From: Haloferax marinum
GTDB lineage: Archaea > Halobacteriota > Halobacteria > Halobacteriales > Haloferacaceae
DNA length: 64,000 bases
Assembly (NCBI RefSeq): GCF_009674625.1
Contig: NZ_WKJQ01000001.1
Span: 310,001-374,000 of the forward strand
Reading direction: 5' to 3'
This document shows positions 25,110 through 33,831 of this stretch, in pieces. Position 1 is the first letter of the stretch. Each line of letters starts with the position of its first letter. A model generated the notes under the pieces. It was not told where the DNA came from and did not search any database. It was given only the letters and a program-made list of their open reading frames with translations. The position numbers were made by a program, and so were the translations under genes.

Positions 25110-25556
25110 ATGACTATTTCTATCGACCGAATCGTCGAACACGTCAGTGGGTGGGCCGGCGTCGAGACTGTGCCACACCGCTTTGGGGGGACCGAATTCC
25201 TCGTCGCCGACAAGGAGATTGGACACGTCCACGACGTGGGCATCCTCGATTTGGCGATTACCAAGGGCGTCCGTGACAACCTTCTCGAAGCCGGCCTCGC
25301 CAGTCCGCACCACGTCCTTCCGGACTCTGCGTGGGTTTCGTTTAGCGTCACAGACGCGGAAGACGAAGTGAACGCACGTCGACTCCTCAGACTCGCGTAC
25401 CTCTGGCGGGCGCTTGCACTCCGCCGACGAGGTATCGAAATCGACCCGTCGCTCGACCCGGAAGGCGAACTCGACGAACTCGAACTCCCAGCGGAACTCG
25501 AGACGCTCGTCCGGACGACGTTCGCCGACTCGATGGACTCCCCGACGTCGGTCTGA
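25110..25556 (+). CDS. Luciferase-domain (DUF5519) family protein
   Basis: 148 residues from the ATG at 25110 (MTISIDRIVEHVSGWAGVET). The core FLVADKEIGHVHDVGILDLA and HHVLPDSAWVSFSV, followed by the helix VNARRLLRLAYLWRALALRR, matches the small domain called luciferase/DUF5519 (fungal luciferase-like N-terminal region). Substrate and function of the prokaryotic members are unknown to me. A start 25 codons upstream gives only an unlikely Pro/Arg-rich leader. It lies between the TMEM175-like gene and gluconate dehydratase. Confidence 0.7.
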   Translation: MTISIDRIVEHVSGWAGVETVPHRFGGTEFLVADKEIGHVHDVGILDLAITKGVRDNLLEAGLASPHHVLPDSAWVSFSVTDAEDEVNARRLLRLAYLWRALALRRRGIEIDPSLDPEGELDELELPAELETLVRTTFADSMDSPTSV

Positions 25557-25620
25557 GTCGAGACGTTCCTCGCCGGGCTCCGTACCCTGAGTGATGGCAC
25601 CATGCCGAGTTCGGTAAAAC

Positions 25621-25640
25621 TTTACTGACGTCTGAGTAAA
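25621..25640. promoter_or_regulatory. Inverted repeat at the gluconate dehydratase promoter
   Basis: TTTACT (25621-25626) and AGTAAA (25635-25640) flank GACGTCTG and lie 10-29 bp before the ATG at 25650, where the TATA box of a leaderless gene would be. A protein bound here would block TBP/TFB, so it is a candidate repressor site. Confidence 0.45.
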
Positions 25641-25649
25641 CAACGTATT

Positions 25650-26882
25650 ATGGGAAAGAACTACGCGGACCTTCACGACCCAAACGCGGAGTATACGATG
25701 CGAGAGCTCTCCGCGGAGACGATGGGCGTGACCGCCAAGCGCGGCGGCGGCCGAGACGTGGAGATTACGGACGTGCAGACGACGATGGTCGACGGGAACT
25801 TCCCGTGGACACTCGTCCGAATCTACACCGACGCGGGCATCGTCGGCACCGGTGAGGCCTATTGGGGCGCTGGCGTCCCCGAACTCATCGAGCGCATGAA
25901 GCCGTTCGTCATCGGCGAGAACCCGCTCGACATCGACCGTCTCTACGAGCACCTCGTCCAGAAGATGTCCGGCGAAGGCTCCGTCGAGGGCGTCACCGTC
26001 ACCGCCATCTCCGGTATCGAGATTGCCCTTCACGACCTCGCGGGCAAGATTCTCGACGTTCCTGCCTACCAGTTGCTCGGCGGCAAGTACCGCGACAAGG
26101 TTCGCGTCTACTGTGACTGCCACACCGAAGAAGAGGCCGACCCACAGGCCTGCGCCGACGAAGCAGAGCGTGTCGTCGAAGAACTCGGCTACGACGCCCT
26201 GAAGTTCGACCTCGACGTCCCGTCTGGATTCGAGAAGGACCGCGCGAACCGTCACCTCCGTCCCGGTGAGATTCGCCACAAGGCCGAAATCGTCGAAGCA
26301 GTCACCGAGCGCGTCAAAGACCGCGCCGACGTCGCCTTCGACTGCCACTGGACGTTCTCGGGTGGCAGTGCGAAACGTCTCGCCGCCGCCATCGAGGACT
26401 ACGACGTCTGGTGGCTCGAAGACCCCGTCCCGCCGGAGAACCTCGAAGTCCAAGAGGAAGTCACGAAGTCCACGCTCACCCCCATCACGGTCGGTGAGAA
26501 CCGCTACCGCGTGACCGAACTTCGTCGCCTCATCCAGAACCAGGCCGTCGACATCGTCGCACCCGACATGCCGAAGGTCGGTGGCATGCGCGAGACCCGG
26601 AAGATTGCGGACGTGGCCAACCAGTACTACATCCCGGTCGCCATGCACAACGTCTCGTCGCCCATCGCGACGATGGCCTCCGCGCACGTCGGCGCGGCTA
26701 TCCCGAACTCGCTGGCAGTCGAGTACCACTCCTACGAACTCGGCTGGTGGGAGGACCTGGTCGAAGAGGACGTCATCGAAGACGGCTACATCGAGATTCC
26801 AGAAAAGCCAGGTCTCGGCCTGACGCTCGACATGGACGCCGTCGAGGAGCACATGGTCGACGGAGAAACCCTCTTCGACTGA
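25650..26882 (+). CDS. gad: D-gluconate dehydratase (enolase superfamily)
   Basis: 410 residues. N-terminal capping domain (VDGNFPWTLVRIYTDAGIVGTGEAYW) and a C-terminal TIM barrel with metal ligands in AFDCHWTF, WWLEDPVPPENL and TVGENRY; MHNVSSPIATMAS supplies the late histidine. Length and these motifs match the Haloferax gluconate dehydratase that makes 2-keto-3-deoxygluconate in the semi-phosphorylative Entner-Doudoroff path. Other sugar-acid dehydratases of this superfamily are hard to exclude from sequence alone. A palindrome covers the -30 region and three strong hairpins follow the stop. Confidence 0.85.
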   Translation: MGKNYADLHDPNAEYTMRELSAETMGVTAKRGGGRDVEITDVQTTMVDGNFPWTLVRIYTDAGIVGTGEAYWGAGVPELIERMKPFVIGENPLDIDRLYEHLVQKMSGEGSVEGVTVTAISGIEIALHDLAGKILDVPAYQLLGGKYRDKVRVYCDCHTEEEADPQACADEAERVVEELGYDALKFDLDVPSGFEKDRANRHLRPGEIRHKAEIVEAVTERVKDRADVAFDCHWTFSGGSAKRLAAAIEDYDVWWLEDPVPPENLEVQEEVTKSTLTPITVGENRYRVTELRRLIQNQAVDIVAPDMPKVGGMRETRKIADVANQYYIPVAMHNVSSPIATMASAHVGAAIPNSLAVEYHSYELGWWEDLVEEDVIEDGYIEIPEKPGLGLTLDMDAVEEHMVDGETLFD

Positions 26883-26901
26883 GCGAAGCGAAGTCGAGTC
26901 A

Positions 26902-26968
26902 GCAGCACGGAGTGCTGCGTTGTTTGCCGAAGCGTACGCTTCGGCAAGCCAGCGGAACTTTGTTCCGC
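26902..26968 (+). terminator. Three consecutive hairpins behind gluconate dehydratase
   Basis: Hairpin 1: GCAGCAC/GTGCTGC around GGA (26902-26918), then GTTGTTT. Hairpin 2: a perfect 24-bp palindrome at 26924-26947 centred on GCGTACGC. Hairpin 3: GCGGAAC/GTTCCGC around TTT (26952-26968), then GTTGTTC. Hairpins 1 and 3 are each followed by GCGTTGTT. They probably end the gad transcript or protect its 3' end. Confidence 0.6.
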
Positions 26969-27090
26969 GTTGTTCGACGAAGCGTAAGCGAACTCGCCAC
27001 CCCGAACCGACGTTCTTCTGAGCCACCATCCTCGCCGACTTCGACCCGCCTAGCTAGTTTTTGTCATTTCGCCACGTTAATTGCTAGCGC

Positions 27091-28050
27091 ATGTCTGCAG
27101 ACTACACAGTCGACTACGAACTGAGCGACGACGACGAGAACATCCACAACAAGTGGGACAACAGTCTCGACCCGCTCGTGACCGTCCAACCCGGCGACGT
27201 CGTCCGATTCGAGTGTCGTGACGCCCTGGACAGACAGATTACGCCGGATTCGACCGCCGAAGACCTCGCGAACGCGAGTTTCGACCCAGTCCACCCGCTC
27301 ACAGGCCCCGTGGCAATCGAGGGTGCCGAACCGGGAGACGTACTCGCGGTGGAGTTCCTCGACTTCGAACACAAAGGGTGGGGCTACACCGGGTATATGC
27401 CCGGTGAGATGGGACTCGGACTCCTCCCGGAGGAGTTCGAAGAAGCAGGTCTCCACATCTGGGAGTTAGACGACGAGGTGGCACACTTCGTCGACGGCAT
27501 CGAGGTTCCGCTGGACATGTTCCCCGGAATCGCCGGCGTCGCCCCCGCCGCTCCCGGCGCACACAACACGCTTCCACCGCGTGACACCGGCGGCAACTTC
27601 GACATCAAGCACCTCACGAAAGGCTCGACGCTCTACCTCCCCATCGAAGTCGAAGGCGCGTTGTTTTCGACTGCCGACTGCCACGCGGCACAGGGTGACG
27701 GCGAGGTGTGCGTGACGGGCATCGAATCACCGATGTTCGTCACCGCGCGGTTCGACGTGTTGAAGGACAAGTCCATCGAGCAACCCGAATTCGAGACGCG
27801 AGGTCCGTTCACACCGACCGGGTCGGACGAACCGATGTACGGCACGACCGGCATCGCGGACGACCTGATGGAAGCGACCAAGAAGGCCATCCGGCACATG
27901 ATTTCGCACCTCGAGACCGAACACGGTCTGACTGCAGGCGAGGCCTACATCCTCTGTTCGGCCGCCGTGGACCTCAAGATAAGCGAAGTCGTGGACGCGC
28001 CCAACTGGACGGTCACGGCGTACCTCCCGCACAGTATCTTCCCCGAGTGA
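27091..28050 (+). CDS. Acetamidase/formamidase family protein
   Basis: 319 residues of the FmdA/AmdA family. Characteristic segments are PLVTVQPGDVVRFECRDA, NPVHPLTGP-like SFDPVHPLTGPVAIEGAEPG, GIAGVAPAAPG, PPRDTGGNFDIKHLTKGSTL and FSTADCHAAQGDGEVCVTG, which in FmdA carry the metal and substrate residues. These enzymes hydrolyse formamide or acetamide to ammonia and the acid. The physiological substrate here is not known. It is preceded by an AT-rich promoter (TAGTTTTTGTCATTTCG) and is convergent with galK. Confidence 0.88.
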   Translation: MSADYTVDYELSDDDENIHNKWDNSLDPLVTVQPGDVVRFECRDALDRQITPDSTAEDLANASFDPVHPLTGPVAIEGAEPGDVLAVEFLDFEHKGWGYTGYMPGEMGLGLLPEEFEEAGLHIWELDDEVAHFVDGIEVPLDMFPGIAGVAPAAPGAHNTLPPRDTGGNFDIKHLTKGSTLYLPIEVEGALFSTADCHAAQGDGEVCVTGIESPMFVTARFDVLKDKSIEQPEFETRGPFTPTGSDEPMYGTTGIADDLMEATKKAIRHMISHLETEHGLTAGEAYILCSAAVDLKISEVVDAPNWTVTAYLPHSIFPE

Positions 28051-28083
28051 GGCGAGTGGACGGCCGAGACGCAGAGCCACGAT

Positions 28084-29274
28084 TCACTCTGGGGTGACGA
28101 TTCGAACGCCCTCGCTCGGCCGGCAGGCGAAGACCTGTGCGTTCGGGCCAACCTGGCCGGAGACTTCGGCACGGATAGACTGTTCTGCTCGTTCGAGCGC
28201 GTCACCAGCGACGAGTGCGACGACGCTCCCGCCGAATCCGCCACCAGTCATTCGCGCACCGTACACCCCCGGCGTTTCCGCCGCGAGTTCGACGGCCGCA
28301 TCGAGTTCTGCGCAACTCACCTCGTAGTCGTCTCGAAGACTCTCGTGACTGGCGAGCATCGCCGCTCCGACGCGGTCGAACTCGCCAGCGACGAGGGCGT
28401 CACGACCACTTACGACGCGTTCGTTCTCGGTCACGACGTGTCTCGCTCGTCTGTAGTGAACGTCGTCGAGTGCGTCGGCGTGGGTTTCGAGCACGTCCTC
28501 CTCGACGTCGCGGAGGGAACGAATCTCGGTCTCCGTCGCGCTCCGAAGGGCGGTCACGGCCGCCTCACACTCGCGGACTCTGTCGTTGTACCCCGAGTCG
28601 GCCAGTTCGTGCGAGACGCCCGTATCGACGACGAGAATCCCCACGTCGCCGGCGATGGGAACGTGTTCGAACGCTCGTGTCCGGCAGTCTAAGAACAGCG
28701 CCGTGTCGGGTTTACAGAGGCCGACAGCGAACTGGTCGAGGATACCGCACTCGACGCCGACGCCCTCTCGTTCGGCCCGCCAGCACGCGAGTGCGAGGTC
28801 TGTCTTGGACAGCACTGTTCCGGACAGTTCGACCATCGCCTTCCCTACTGCGAGTTCGATGGCCGCAGACGACGAGAGACCTGCTCCAGACGGGACGTTC
28901 GACGCGATGGCGAGGTTCGCACCCGGTATCGCTCGGTCTTCTCGGAGGACGCCGACCACGGCGGCGACGTAGGCCGCCCATCCGGTTGGGCCGTCTCCCG
29001 GCGCGAACGTCGCCGTCTCGTCGAAATCGGTCGCGTAGACGCGAATTCGGTCGTCTTCACGTGGTTCGGCGGCCACTGCGACGTGTCGGTCGATGGCTTT
29101 CGGGAGACAGAGGCCGTCGTTGTAATCCGTGTGGCCACCGACGAGGTTCACTCGTCCGGGTGCGAGCGCGACCACCGGGTCAACGTGTTCGTGTGGACCG
29201 TCTCCGAACGCCTCTCGGAGACCCGACCGTGCGCGTTCGACTACGTCGTCGGAGTGCTGACCGGTTGCCGTCAT
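28084..29274 (-). CDS. galK: Galactokinase (GHMP kinase)
   Basis: 396 residues. APGRVNLVGGHTDYNDGLCL (about 30-50) is the galactokinase signature; the ATP motif is NVPSGAGLSSSAAIE; the third motif MTGGGFGGSVVAL lies near the C-terminus. LVVDTGVSHELADSGYNDR carries the catalytic region. It makes galactose 1-phosphate. No Leloir transferase or epimerase is in the window. The gene is convergent with the formamidase-family gene and is preceded by short direct repeats. Confidence 0.9.
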   Translation of the reverse strand: MTATGQHSDDVVERARSGLREAFGDGPHEHVDPVVALAPGRVNLVGGHTDYNDGLCLPKAIDRHVAVAAEPREDDRIRVYATDFDETATFAPGDGPTGWAAYVAAVVGVLREDRAIPGANLAIASNVPSGAGLSSSAAIELAVGKAMVELSGTVLSKTDLALACWRAEREGVGVECGILDQFAVGLCKPDTALFLDCRTRAFEHVPIAGDVGILVVDTGVSHELADSGYNDRVRECEAAVTALRSATETEIRSLRDVEEDVLETHADALDDVHYRRARHVVTENERVVSGRDALVAGEFDRVGAAMLASHESLRDDYEVSCAELDAAVELAAETPGVYGARMTGGGFGGSVVALVAGDALERAEQSIRAEVSGQVGPNAQVFACRPSEGVRIVTPE

Positions 29275-29356
29275 TCTGCTTCGAGTACCGTCATTCTGTG
29301 CTGTGAGTTGCGTCTGTGTCGTGCGCCGTCATTCTGTGCCGTGAGTTGCGTCTGTG
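29267..29356. repeat. 38-bp direct repeat between galK and the MOSC gene
   Basis: CCGTCATTCTGTGC-GTGAGTTGCGTCTGTGT occurs twice with one substitution, 38 bp apart (from 29288 and 29326), and a shortened CCGTCATTCTGCT lies before them at 29269. The second copy encodes the C-terminus of the MOSC protein (TDATHGTE), so the first copy looks like a duplicated gene end. Confidence 0.7.
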
Positions 29357-29880
29357 TTCTCCCCGCCGAGTCGGGCGGCTATCTGTCGCCCGATATCTCG
29401 TGGGTGTGCTTCGGTGACTCGAAGGGTGTCTCCGATGCGAACGGTCCCTGGGTCGACGACCTGCGCACAGATTCCACCGCGTTGCTCGCGGAGTGCTTCG
29501 ACGACGGCCTCGTCGTCGACGAGTTGGCCGAGATACGCACAGGGTGGTCTGCGTCTCGTCCCGCGGAGCGTCGCACCCCCGAGTTCGAACGTCGCGTCGA
29601 GGAGGTCCGTCGGGTCGATACCGCGGACGACGACGTTTCGTCGGTGGCGGCCGTCCGAGAGGTCGATTCCGAACTCGCGACGGGCGGCGTCCAAGACGTC
29701 GCCATCGACGAGCGTCACCTGACACCCGTCGGTAGCCGAGTAGTACCCGGTGCCTCGGTAGTATCGGTCGCCGTCGATACCGCCGTCTCTGAGCGACACC
29801 TCCTCGTGGGCGACCATCGGTTCTCCCTTCGACGGGGCCGTATAGAGCGCTGCAACTCGACCGTCCCCCGCTGTCGTCAT
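29329..29880 (-). CDS. MOSC-domain protein (molybdenum cofactor sulfurase C-terminal-like)
   Basis: 183 residues from the ATG at 29880 (MTTAGDGRVAALYTAPSKGEPM); an ATG five codons upstream is possible. GIDGDRYYRGTGYYS, GCQVTLVDGDVLDAARREFG and the RHRRNVVVRGIDPTDLLD stretch are typical of stand-alone MOSC proteins, which are thought to handle sulfur for molybdenum enzymes. The family cysteine is in RPPCAYLGQLVDD, and GICAQVVDPGTVRIGD follows. Its exact role is unknown. The C-terminus carries a repeated sequence. Confidence 0.85.
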   Translation of the reverse strand: MTTAGDGRVAALYTAPSKGEPMVAHEEVSLRDGGIDGDRYYRGTGYYSATDGCQVTLVDGDVLDAARREFGIDLSDGRHRRNVVVRGIDPTDLLDATFELGGATLRGTRRRPPCAYLGQLVDDEAVVEALREQRGGICAQVVDPGTVRIGDTLRVTEAHPRDIGRQIAARLGGENTDATHGTE

Positions 29881-29964
29881 ATCAGAGGCTTCCACCGGAG
29901 AGAACGAATACGTTGGGACCGTGGCCCGAGACGCTGTGACCGGACTGTCGTTCCACGGCCGAAC

Positions 29965-30600
29965 TCAACAGAGTGGTTTTGGGTCGACGCCGAGTTCTGC
30001 GAGGCCATCTGCGTAGTCGTCGTAGGCGACCTGCACGACGTACTCTGCGACCATCCGTGCGCGTTCCCAATCGCCGTCGTCTTCGCACAGTTCGTCGAGG
30101 AGTTCGAGGCCTGTCGAAAGCGTCTCGACGGTCTCTGCTTTCAACTCGCGGAACAGGTCTGCGTTTGCTCTGTCTGCCTCGTTGACGAAGAACCCGATAA
30201 CCTGCGTGTGCGTCCGAATCGAGACGAGTCCACGTCCGACCATCCCTGCGGCGATACGTTCGATAGTGTCGTCTCGGCCGCGCAGATAGGCGTGCATCGG
30301 TCCCGCTCCGTCTGGAAGGTCGATGTCTTCTTCAGCGGCATCGAGGACACGCTGGAGGTGTTCGTCTTCTTGCCGTGCGGTCTTCTCGAACGCCGCGCTT
30401 GCACGCCCGTTCGTCTCGTCGGCGGCCCACACCCGAAACGTCTCACAGGCCGCGTGCTCGGAGTAGGCGGCGGCCCGCAGGACGGCCGATTTGGAGAGGT
30501 CCGCTTCGGTCAACGCGAGGAGCAGTTTCGAGGAGCCGAGACGTTTCAACTGTGTCTGTTTCGCCGTCTCGACAGTCTCACGAAACGATTCAGCGTTCAT
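29965..30600 (-). CDS. Ferritin-like / rubrerythrin-type four-helix protein
   Basis: 211 residues from the ATG at 30600 (MNAESFRETVETAKQTQ). Helical throughout, with carboxylate and histidine positions typical of the ferritin-like fold: YSEHAACETF (E48, E53) in one helix and KTARQEDEHLQRVL (E78, E80, H81) in the next. A C-terminal helical bundle follows. Members of this fold bind iron or act in oxygen stress, but the exact function is unknown. It is divergent from the HemAT gene, with a perfect 16-bp palindrome between them, which suggests shared control in response to iron or oxygen. Confidence 0.7.
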   Translation of the reverse strand: MNAESFRETVETAKQTQLKRLGSSKLLLALTEADLSKSAVLRAAAYSEHAACETFRVWAADETNGRASAAFEKTARQEDEHLQRVLDAAEEDIDLPDGAGPMHAYLRGRDDTIERIAAGMVGRGLVSIRTHTQVIGFFVNEADRANADLFRELKAETVETLSTGLELLDELCEDDGDWERARMVAEYVVQVAYDDYADGLAELGVDPKPLC

Positions 30601-30704
30601 GGCCGTCTGTTCGTGCGCCGTCTTCCTGAACGTTACCACGGTGAGAACCCTTCCCTCCGGAACCCCACCGTCCGGTGGTGAATAAAACACCCCACAAAAT
30701 ACAG

Positions 30705-30720
30705 GTATCAGTCGTGATAC
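30705..30720. promoter_or_regulatory. Perfect 16-bp palindrome in the HemAT / ferritin-like divergent promoter
   Basis: GTATCA-GTCG-TGATAC is a perfect inverted repeat at 30705-30720, 44 bp before the HemAT ATG and 105 bp before the ferritin-like gene. The GTATCA/TGATAC half-sites are the same as the outer arms of the palindrome upstream of leuA (5561-5587). Confidence 0.55.
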
Positions 30721-30763
30721 TCGGCGGTGAGGGTTGAAATACGGGTGCGAGAGAGCGTTCGGT

Positions 30764-32434
30764 ATGACCGAGGTCCCTGACCGAGTGACGGCCGACGCGC
30801 GGGCACGCGTCGACGGAAATCATCTTCTCTCGCGGTTGGATATCGACGAGGCAGAGATCGAACAGCGAAAATCGTTCGTTCGACTCTCGGCCGCAGACGA
30901 ACGTCGACTTCGCGAGACTGGGTCGGTCTTCGACGACGTTGCCGACGAGTTCGCAGCGGAGTTCTATCGACACCTCGAATCACACGCTGACGCGGCATCG
31001 TTCTTCGACCGTTCCACGAAGACCGTCGAGATGCTGAAGACAGACCAGGCGGCCTACCTGCGTGAACTTGGTCGTGGTGAGTACGACACCGAGTACTTCG
31101 CACATCGTGCGCGAATCGGGAAGATACACGATATGATAGACCTCGGTCCGAAGTACTACCTCGGTGCGTACACCGTCTATTACGAGGGTCTGACCGAGGC
31201 CATCGCCGGCGAGGTAAAAGACGAGTTCTGCGGTTCGACAGGCGGGAATAGCGGGCTGCTCTCGGGACTCGTCGGTGGGGACGACACTGGCGACACCGAC
31301 GCAGTCGAGGCGGCCGTAGACACGCTCGTCGAACGGCTCCTCCCGGTGTTGAAACTCCTCTCGTTGGACCAGCAAGTGGCGATGGAGACGTACATCGACT
31401 CCTACAGCGAGGAGGTTCGGACCGCTGCAGAACGGCGGAAAGAACTCGCCGCAGAGGTCGAAGCAGACGTCAGTGCGCCCATCGAAACGCTGTTGGAAAC
31501 CTCCGAGGAGGTCACCGACCGAACGACCGACATCGAGGACATCGCGGAGTTCCAAGCGAGCGACATGGCGACAGTTGCGGACGAAGTCTCGAACATGAGC
31601 GCGACGGTCGAAGAGGTTGCAGCGACGGCCGAGGAAGTCGAACGGACGAGTGCCGACGCCGCCCACCGTGCGGCCGAAGGAGAGGACGCGGCCGACGAAG
31701 CCATCGACGTGATGCAGGACGTGAGTCAAGCAGCAGAGACGGCGTCGGCGGACGTGCAGGGCCTCCACGACCAGATAACGGAAATCGACGAGGTTCTCGA
31801 CGCCATCAACGACATCGCAGAACAGACGAACCTGTTGGCTCTCAACGCCTCCATCGAGGCGGCCCGTGCTGGCGACGCAGGCGACGGGTTCGCCGTCGTC
31901 GCGAACGAGGTGAAGAACCTCGCTGAAGAGTCGCAGGCCCGCGCAACAGAAGTCGAAGAGACCGTCGACAACATCCAAACAGAGGCGCAGGGTACTATCG
32001 AGAGTCTCTCGCAGACGACCGACCGCCTCCACGACGGTATCGACCGTGGAGAAGAGGTGATGCGAAGCCTGACGGACATCTCGGCGGCCGTCGAACAGAC
32101 GACTGCGGGTGTGAGCGAAGTCGCGAAAGCGACAGACGACCAGGCAGTGAGTGCAGAACAAATCGCCGAGATGGTCGACCGAGCGAACGACTTGGCCAAC
32201 GAGGTTTCCGAGCAGATTGGTGAGGTAGCCGACGCCAACCGGTCACAGACAGAGCAGGTACTCACCATCCGAGAAGCGGCACACAGACTCAGTTCAGACG
32301 ACACCGCATCGGAGTCTTCTCCCGCAGACGTCCCCGGCGGCGCCGACAGACCGCCTCTCGACATCAGTGCTGACGAGTCGTTCGACGGCCCCCCACACTC
32401 TCGACTCAGTAACGACGGTGGGACGCTGGAGTAG
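30764..32434 (+). CDS. HemAT-type globin-coupled chemotaxis transducer
   Basis: 556 residues from the ATG at 30764 ([18 protein letters not shown]). The first 180 residues are a sensor globin: the proximal His is H122 in [22 protein letters not shown]. No membrane segment follows; a long coiled coil leads to the MCP signalling tip [24 protein letters not shown] sequence near 340-375, which contacts CheA/CheW. Heme-bound oxygen thereby controls swimming. The C-terminal 40 residues are Ser/Asp/Pro-rich. A start ten codons upstream was judged less likely. Confidence 0.9.
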   Translation: MTEVPDRVTADARARVDGNHLLSRLDIDEAEIEQRKSFVRLSAADERRLRETGSVFDDVADEFAAEFYRHLESHADAASFFDRSTKTVEMLKTDQAAYLRELGRGEYDTEYFAHRARIGKIHDMIDLGPKYYLGAYTVYYEGLTEAIAGEVKDEFCGSTGGNSGLLSGLVGGDDTGDTDAVEAAVDTLVERLLPVLKLLSLDQQVAMETYIDSYSEEVRTAAERRKELAAEVEADVSAPIETLLETSEEVTDRTTDIEDIAEFQASDMATVADEVSNMSATVEEVAATAEEVERTSADAAHRAAEGEDAADEAIDVMQDVSQAAETASADVQGLHDQITEIDEVLDAINDIAEQTNLLALNASIEAARAGDAGDGFAVVANEVKNLAEESQARATEVEETVDNIQTEAQGTIESLSQTTDRLHDGIDRGEEVMRSLTDISAAVEQTTAGVSEVAKATDDQAVSAEQIAEMVDRANDLANEVSEQIGEVADANRSQTEQVLTIREAAHRLSSDDTASESSPADVPGGADRPPLDISADESFDGPPHSRLSNDGGTLE

Positions 32435-32450
32435 CCCAGCGGTCGGGTCT

Positions 32451-32578
32451 ACTCACCACTGTTGGCTCTCCACACTCACTGTTGCCCCCCACACTCACCA
32501 TTGCCCCCACACTCACTGTCGTCCTCAACACTCACCGTTGCCCCCCACACTCACTGTCGTCCTCAATACTCGCCGTTG
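32451..32578. repeat. Minisatellite of about seven 19-bp units
   Basis: Seven tandem units beginning ACTCAC or ACTCGC, consensus ACTCACYGTTGCCCCCCAC, 16-23 bp long and varying at a few places (GTCGTCCTCAA replaces GTTGCCCCCCA in two). The + strand has almost no purine clusters. It lies between the HemAT stop and the rhodanese-MBL gene. Confidence 0.85.
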
Positions 32579-32625
32579 CTCGGTCCTGCGGAGCGCTCTT
32601 GCGGTGAGAGGTCCTATGGACGGGG

Positions 32626-33765
32626 ATGACTCCCGAAGAACTCGCGGCCCGCCTCAGACGAGGAGCGCCGACGACGATACTCGACGTGCGCAACCGCGAC
32701 GAGTTCGACGAGTGGCACGTCGAGGGGCGGAACGTCACTGCGACACAGATTCCAGCTATCAAGTTCACGCAGGCCGAGATTCTCGGAACGGTCGCAGAAC
32801 TCGCAGACCAGTTCCGCGAGAGCGCAGGCCCGGTCGTGGCCGTGTGTGCAGAAGGCCGAGCGAGCGACCACGTCGCCGACCTCTTGTCGGACGCCGGTGT
32901 CGCTGCCGAGAACCTCGAATCCGGGATGGACGGCTGGGCACGCGTCTATCGAGCGTCACGTATCGACCACGCGGACGCGACGGTCGTTCAGTACGACCGG
33001 CCATCCAGTGGCTGTCTCGGCTACATGGTCGTCTCCGGTGGGGAAGCCGTCGTCGTCGACCCGTTGCGAGCGTTTGCAGACCGTTACGTCGACGACGCGA
33101 ACGACCACGGTGCCGAAATCGTGGCCGCGCTCGACACGCACGTCCACGCCGACCACGTCAGCGGCGTCCGCGCCGTGGCCGAACGAACGGGTGCGATAGT
33201 TGCCCTCCCGGCCGGTGCGGCGGACCGCGGCCTCTCGTTCGACGTTCGACTCCTCGAAGACGGTGACAGCGTCTCTGTCGGCGATACCGAACTCCGCGCC
33301 GTTCACTCACCGGGACACACCACCGAGATGACTGCCTACCGATTGGGTGACCTCCTGTTCGTCGGCGACGGCCTCTTTCTCGAGAGCGTCGCCCGCCCGG
33401 ACCTCGAAGAAGGCGACGACGGCGCACCTGCCGCGGCACGGCGACTCTACGTGACGCTCGTCGAGCGCTACGCTGCCTTCGACGGCGAGACACGCGTCGC
33501 CCCTGGGCACTACAGCGACTTGACCCTCGCCGGCGACGACGGCGTCTACGTGGATACGTTGGAACGCCTCCGTCACCGCCTCGGCGCGTTTTCGATGGGT
33601 GCCGACGAGTTCGTCGAGTACGTCCTCTCCGATATGCCGCCACGGCCGGCGAACTACGAGCGCATCATCGCCACGAATCTCGGCACCGAACTGCTCGACG
33701 CAGACGAAGCGTTCGAGGTGGAGTTAGGTCCCAACAACTGCGCGGCGACGAAAACGAGTGCATAG
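32626..33765 (+). CDS. Rhodanese-metallo-beta-lactamase fusion (persulfide dioxygenase-like)
   Basis: 379 residues. Residues 1-105 are a rhodanese domain with the active Cys C74 in VVAVCAEGRASD. Residues 115-375 are an MBL-fold hydrolase with the metal motif DTHVHADHVSG (H172, H174, D176, H177), HSPGHTTEMT and FVGDGLF. Fusions of these two domains belong to the ETHE1/CstB group that oxidises persulfides or carries sulfane sulfur. The usual order is MBL then rhodanese; here the rhodanese comes first. The polypeptide ends with LGPNNCAATKTSA. Substrate unproven. Confidence 0.85.
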   Translation: MTPEELAARLRRGAPTTILDVRNRDEFDEWHVEGRNVTATQIPAIKFTQAEILGTVAELADQFRESAGPVVAVCAEGRASDHVADLLSDAGVAAENLESGMDGWARVYRASRIDHADATVVQYDRPSSGCLGYMVVSGGEAVVVDPLRAFADRYVDDANDHGAEIVAALDTHVHADHVSGVRAVAERTGAIVALPAGAADRGLSFDVRLLEDGDSVSVGDTELRAVHSPGHTTEMTAYRLGDLLFVGDGLFLESVARPDLEEGDDGAPAAARRLYVTLVERYAAFDGETRVAPGHYSDLTLAGDDGVYVDTLERLRHRLGAFSMGADEFVEYVLSDMPPRPANYERIIATNLGTELLDADEAFEVELGPNNCAATKTSA

Positions 33766-33831
33766 CGCAGTCGCTCGTCAGTTTTCGGAGAGAGAACGAA
33801 GTGACGCGGGCCTCCGCGTCAGAGTCCGTCG

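Noticed and set aside
25098-27029. A 643-codon minus-strand frame covering the luciferase-domain gene and gad
   Set aside because: Antisense shadow of two real genes. It runs through the gad promoter and the 3' hairpins, and its translation is Val/Arg/Asp-rich without domain pattern.
29083-30681. A 532-codon plus-strand frame over the MOSC and ferritin-like genes
   Set aside because: The two minus-strand genes have clear family motifs; the plus-strand frame is their shadow and spans the intergenic repeat.
32451-32578. Minisatellite as a CRISPR array or as coding DNA
   Set aside because: Units of variable length without spacers; frames through it are not continued by a recognisable protein.
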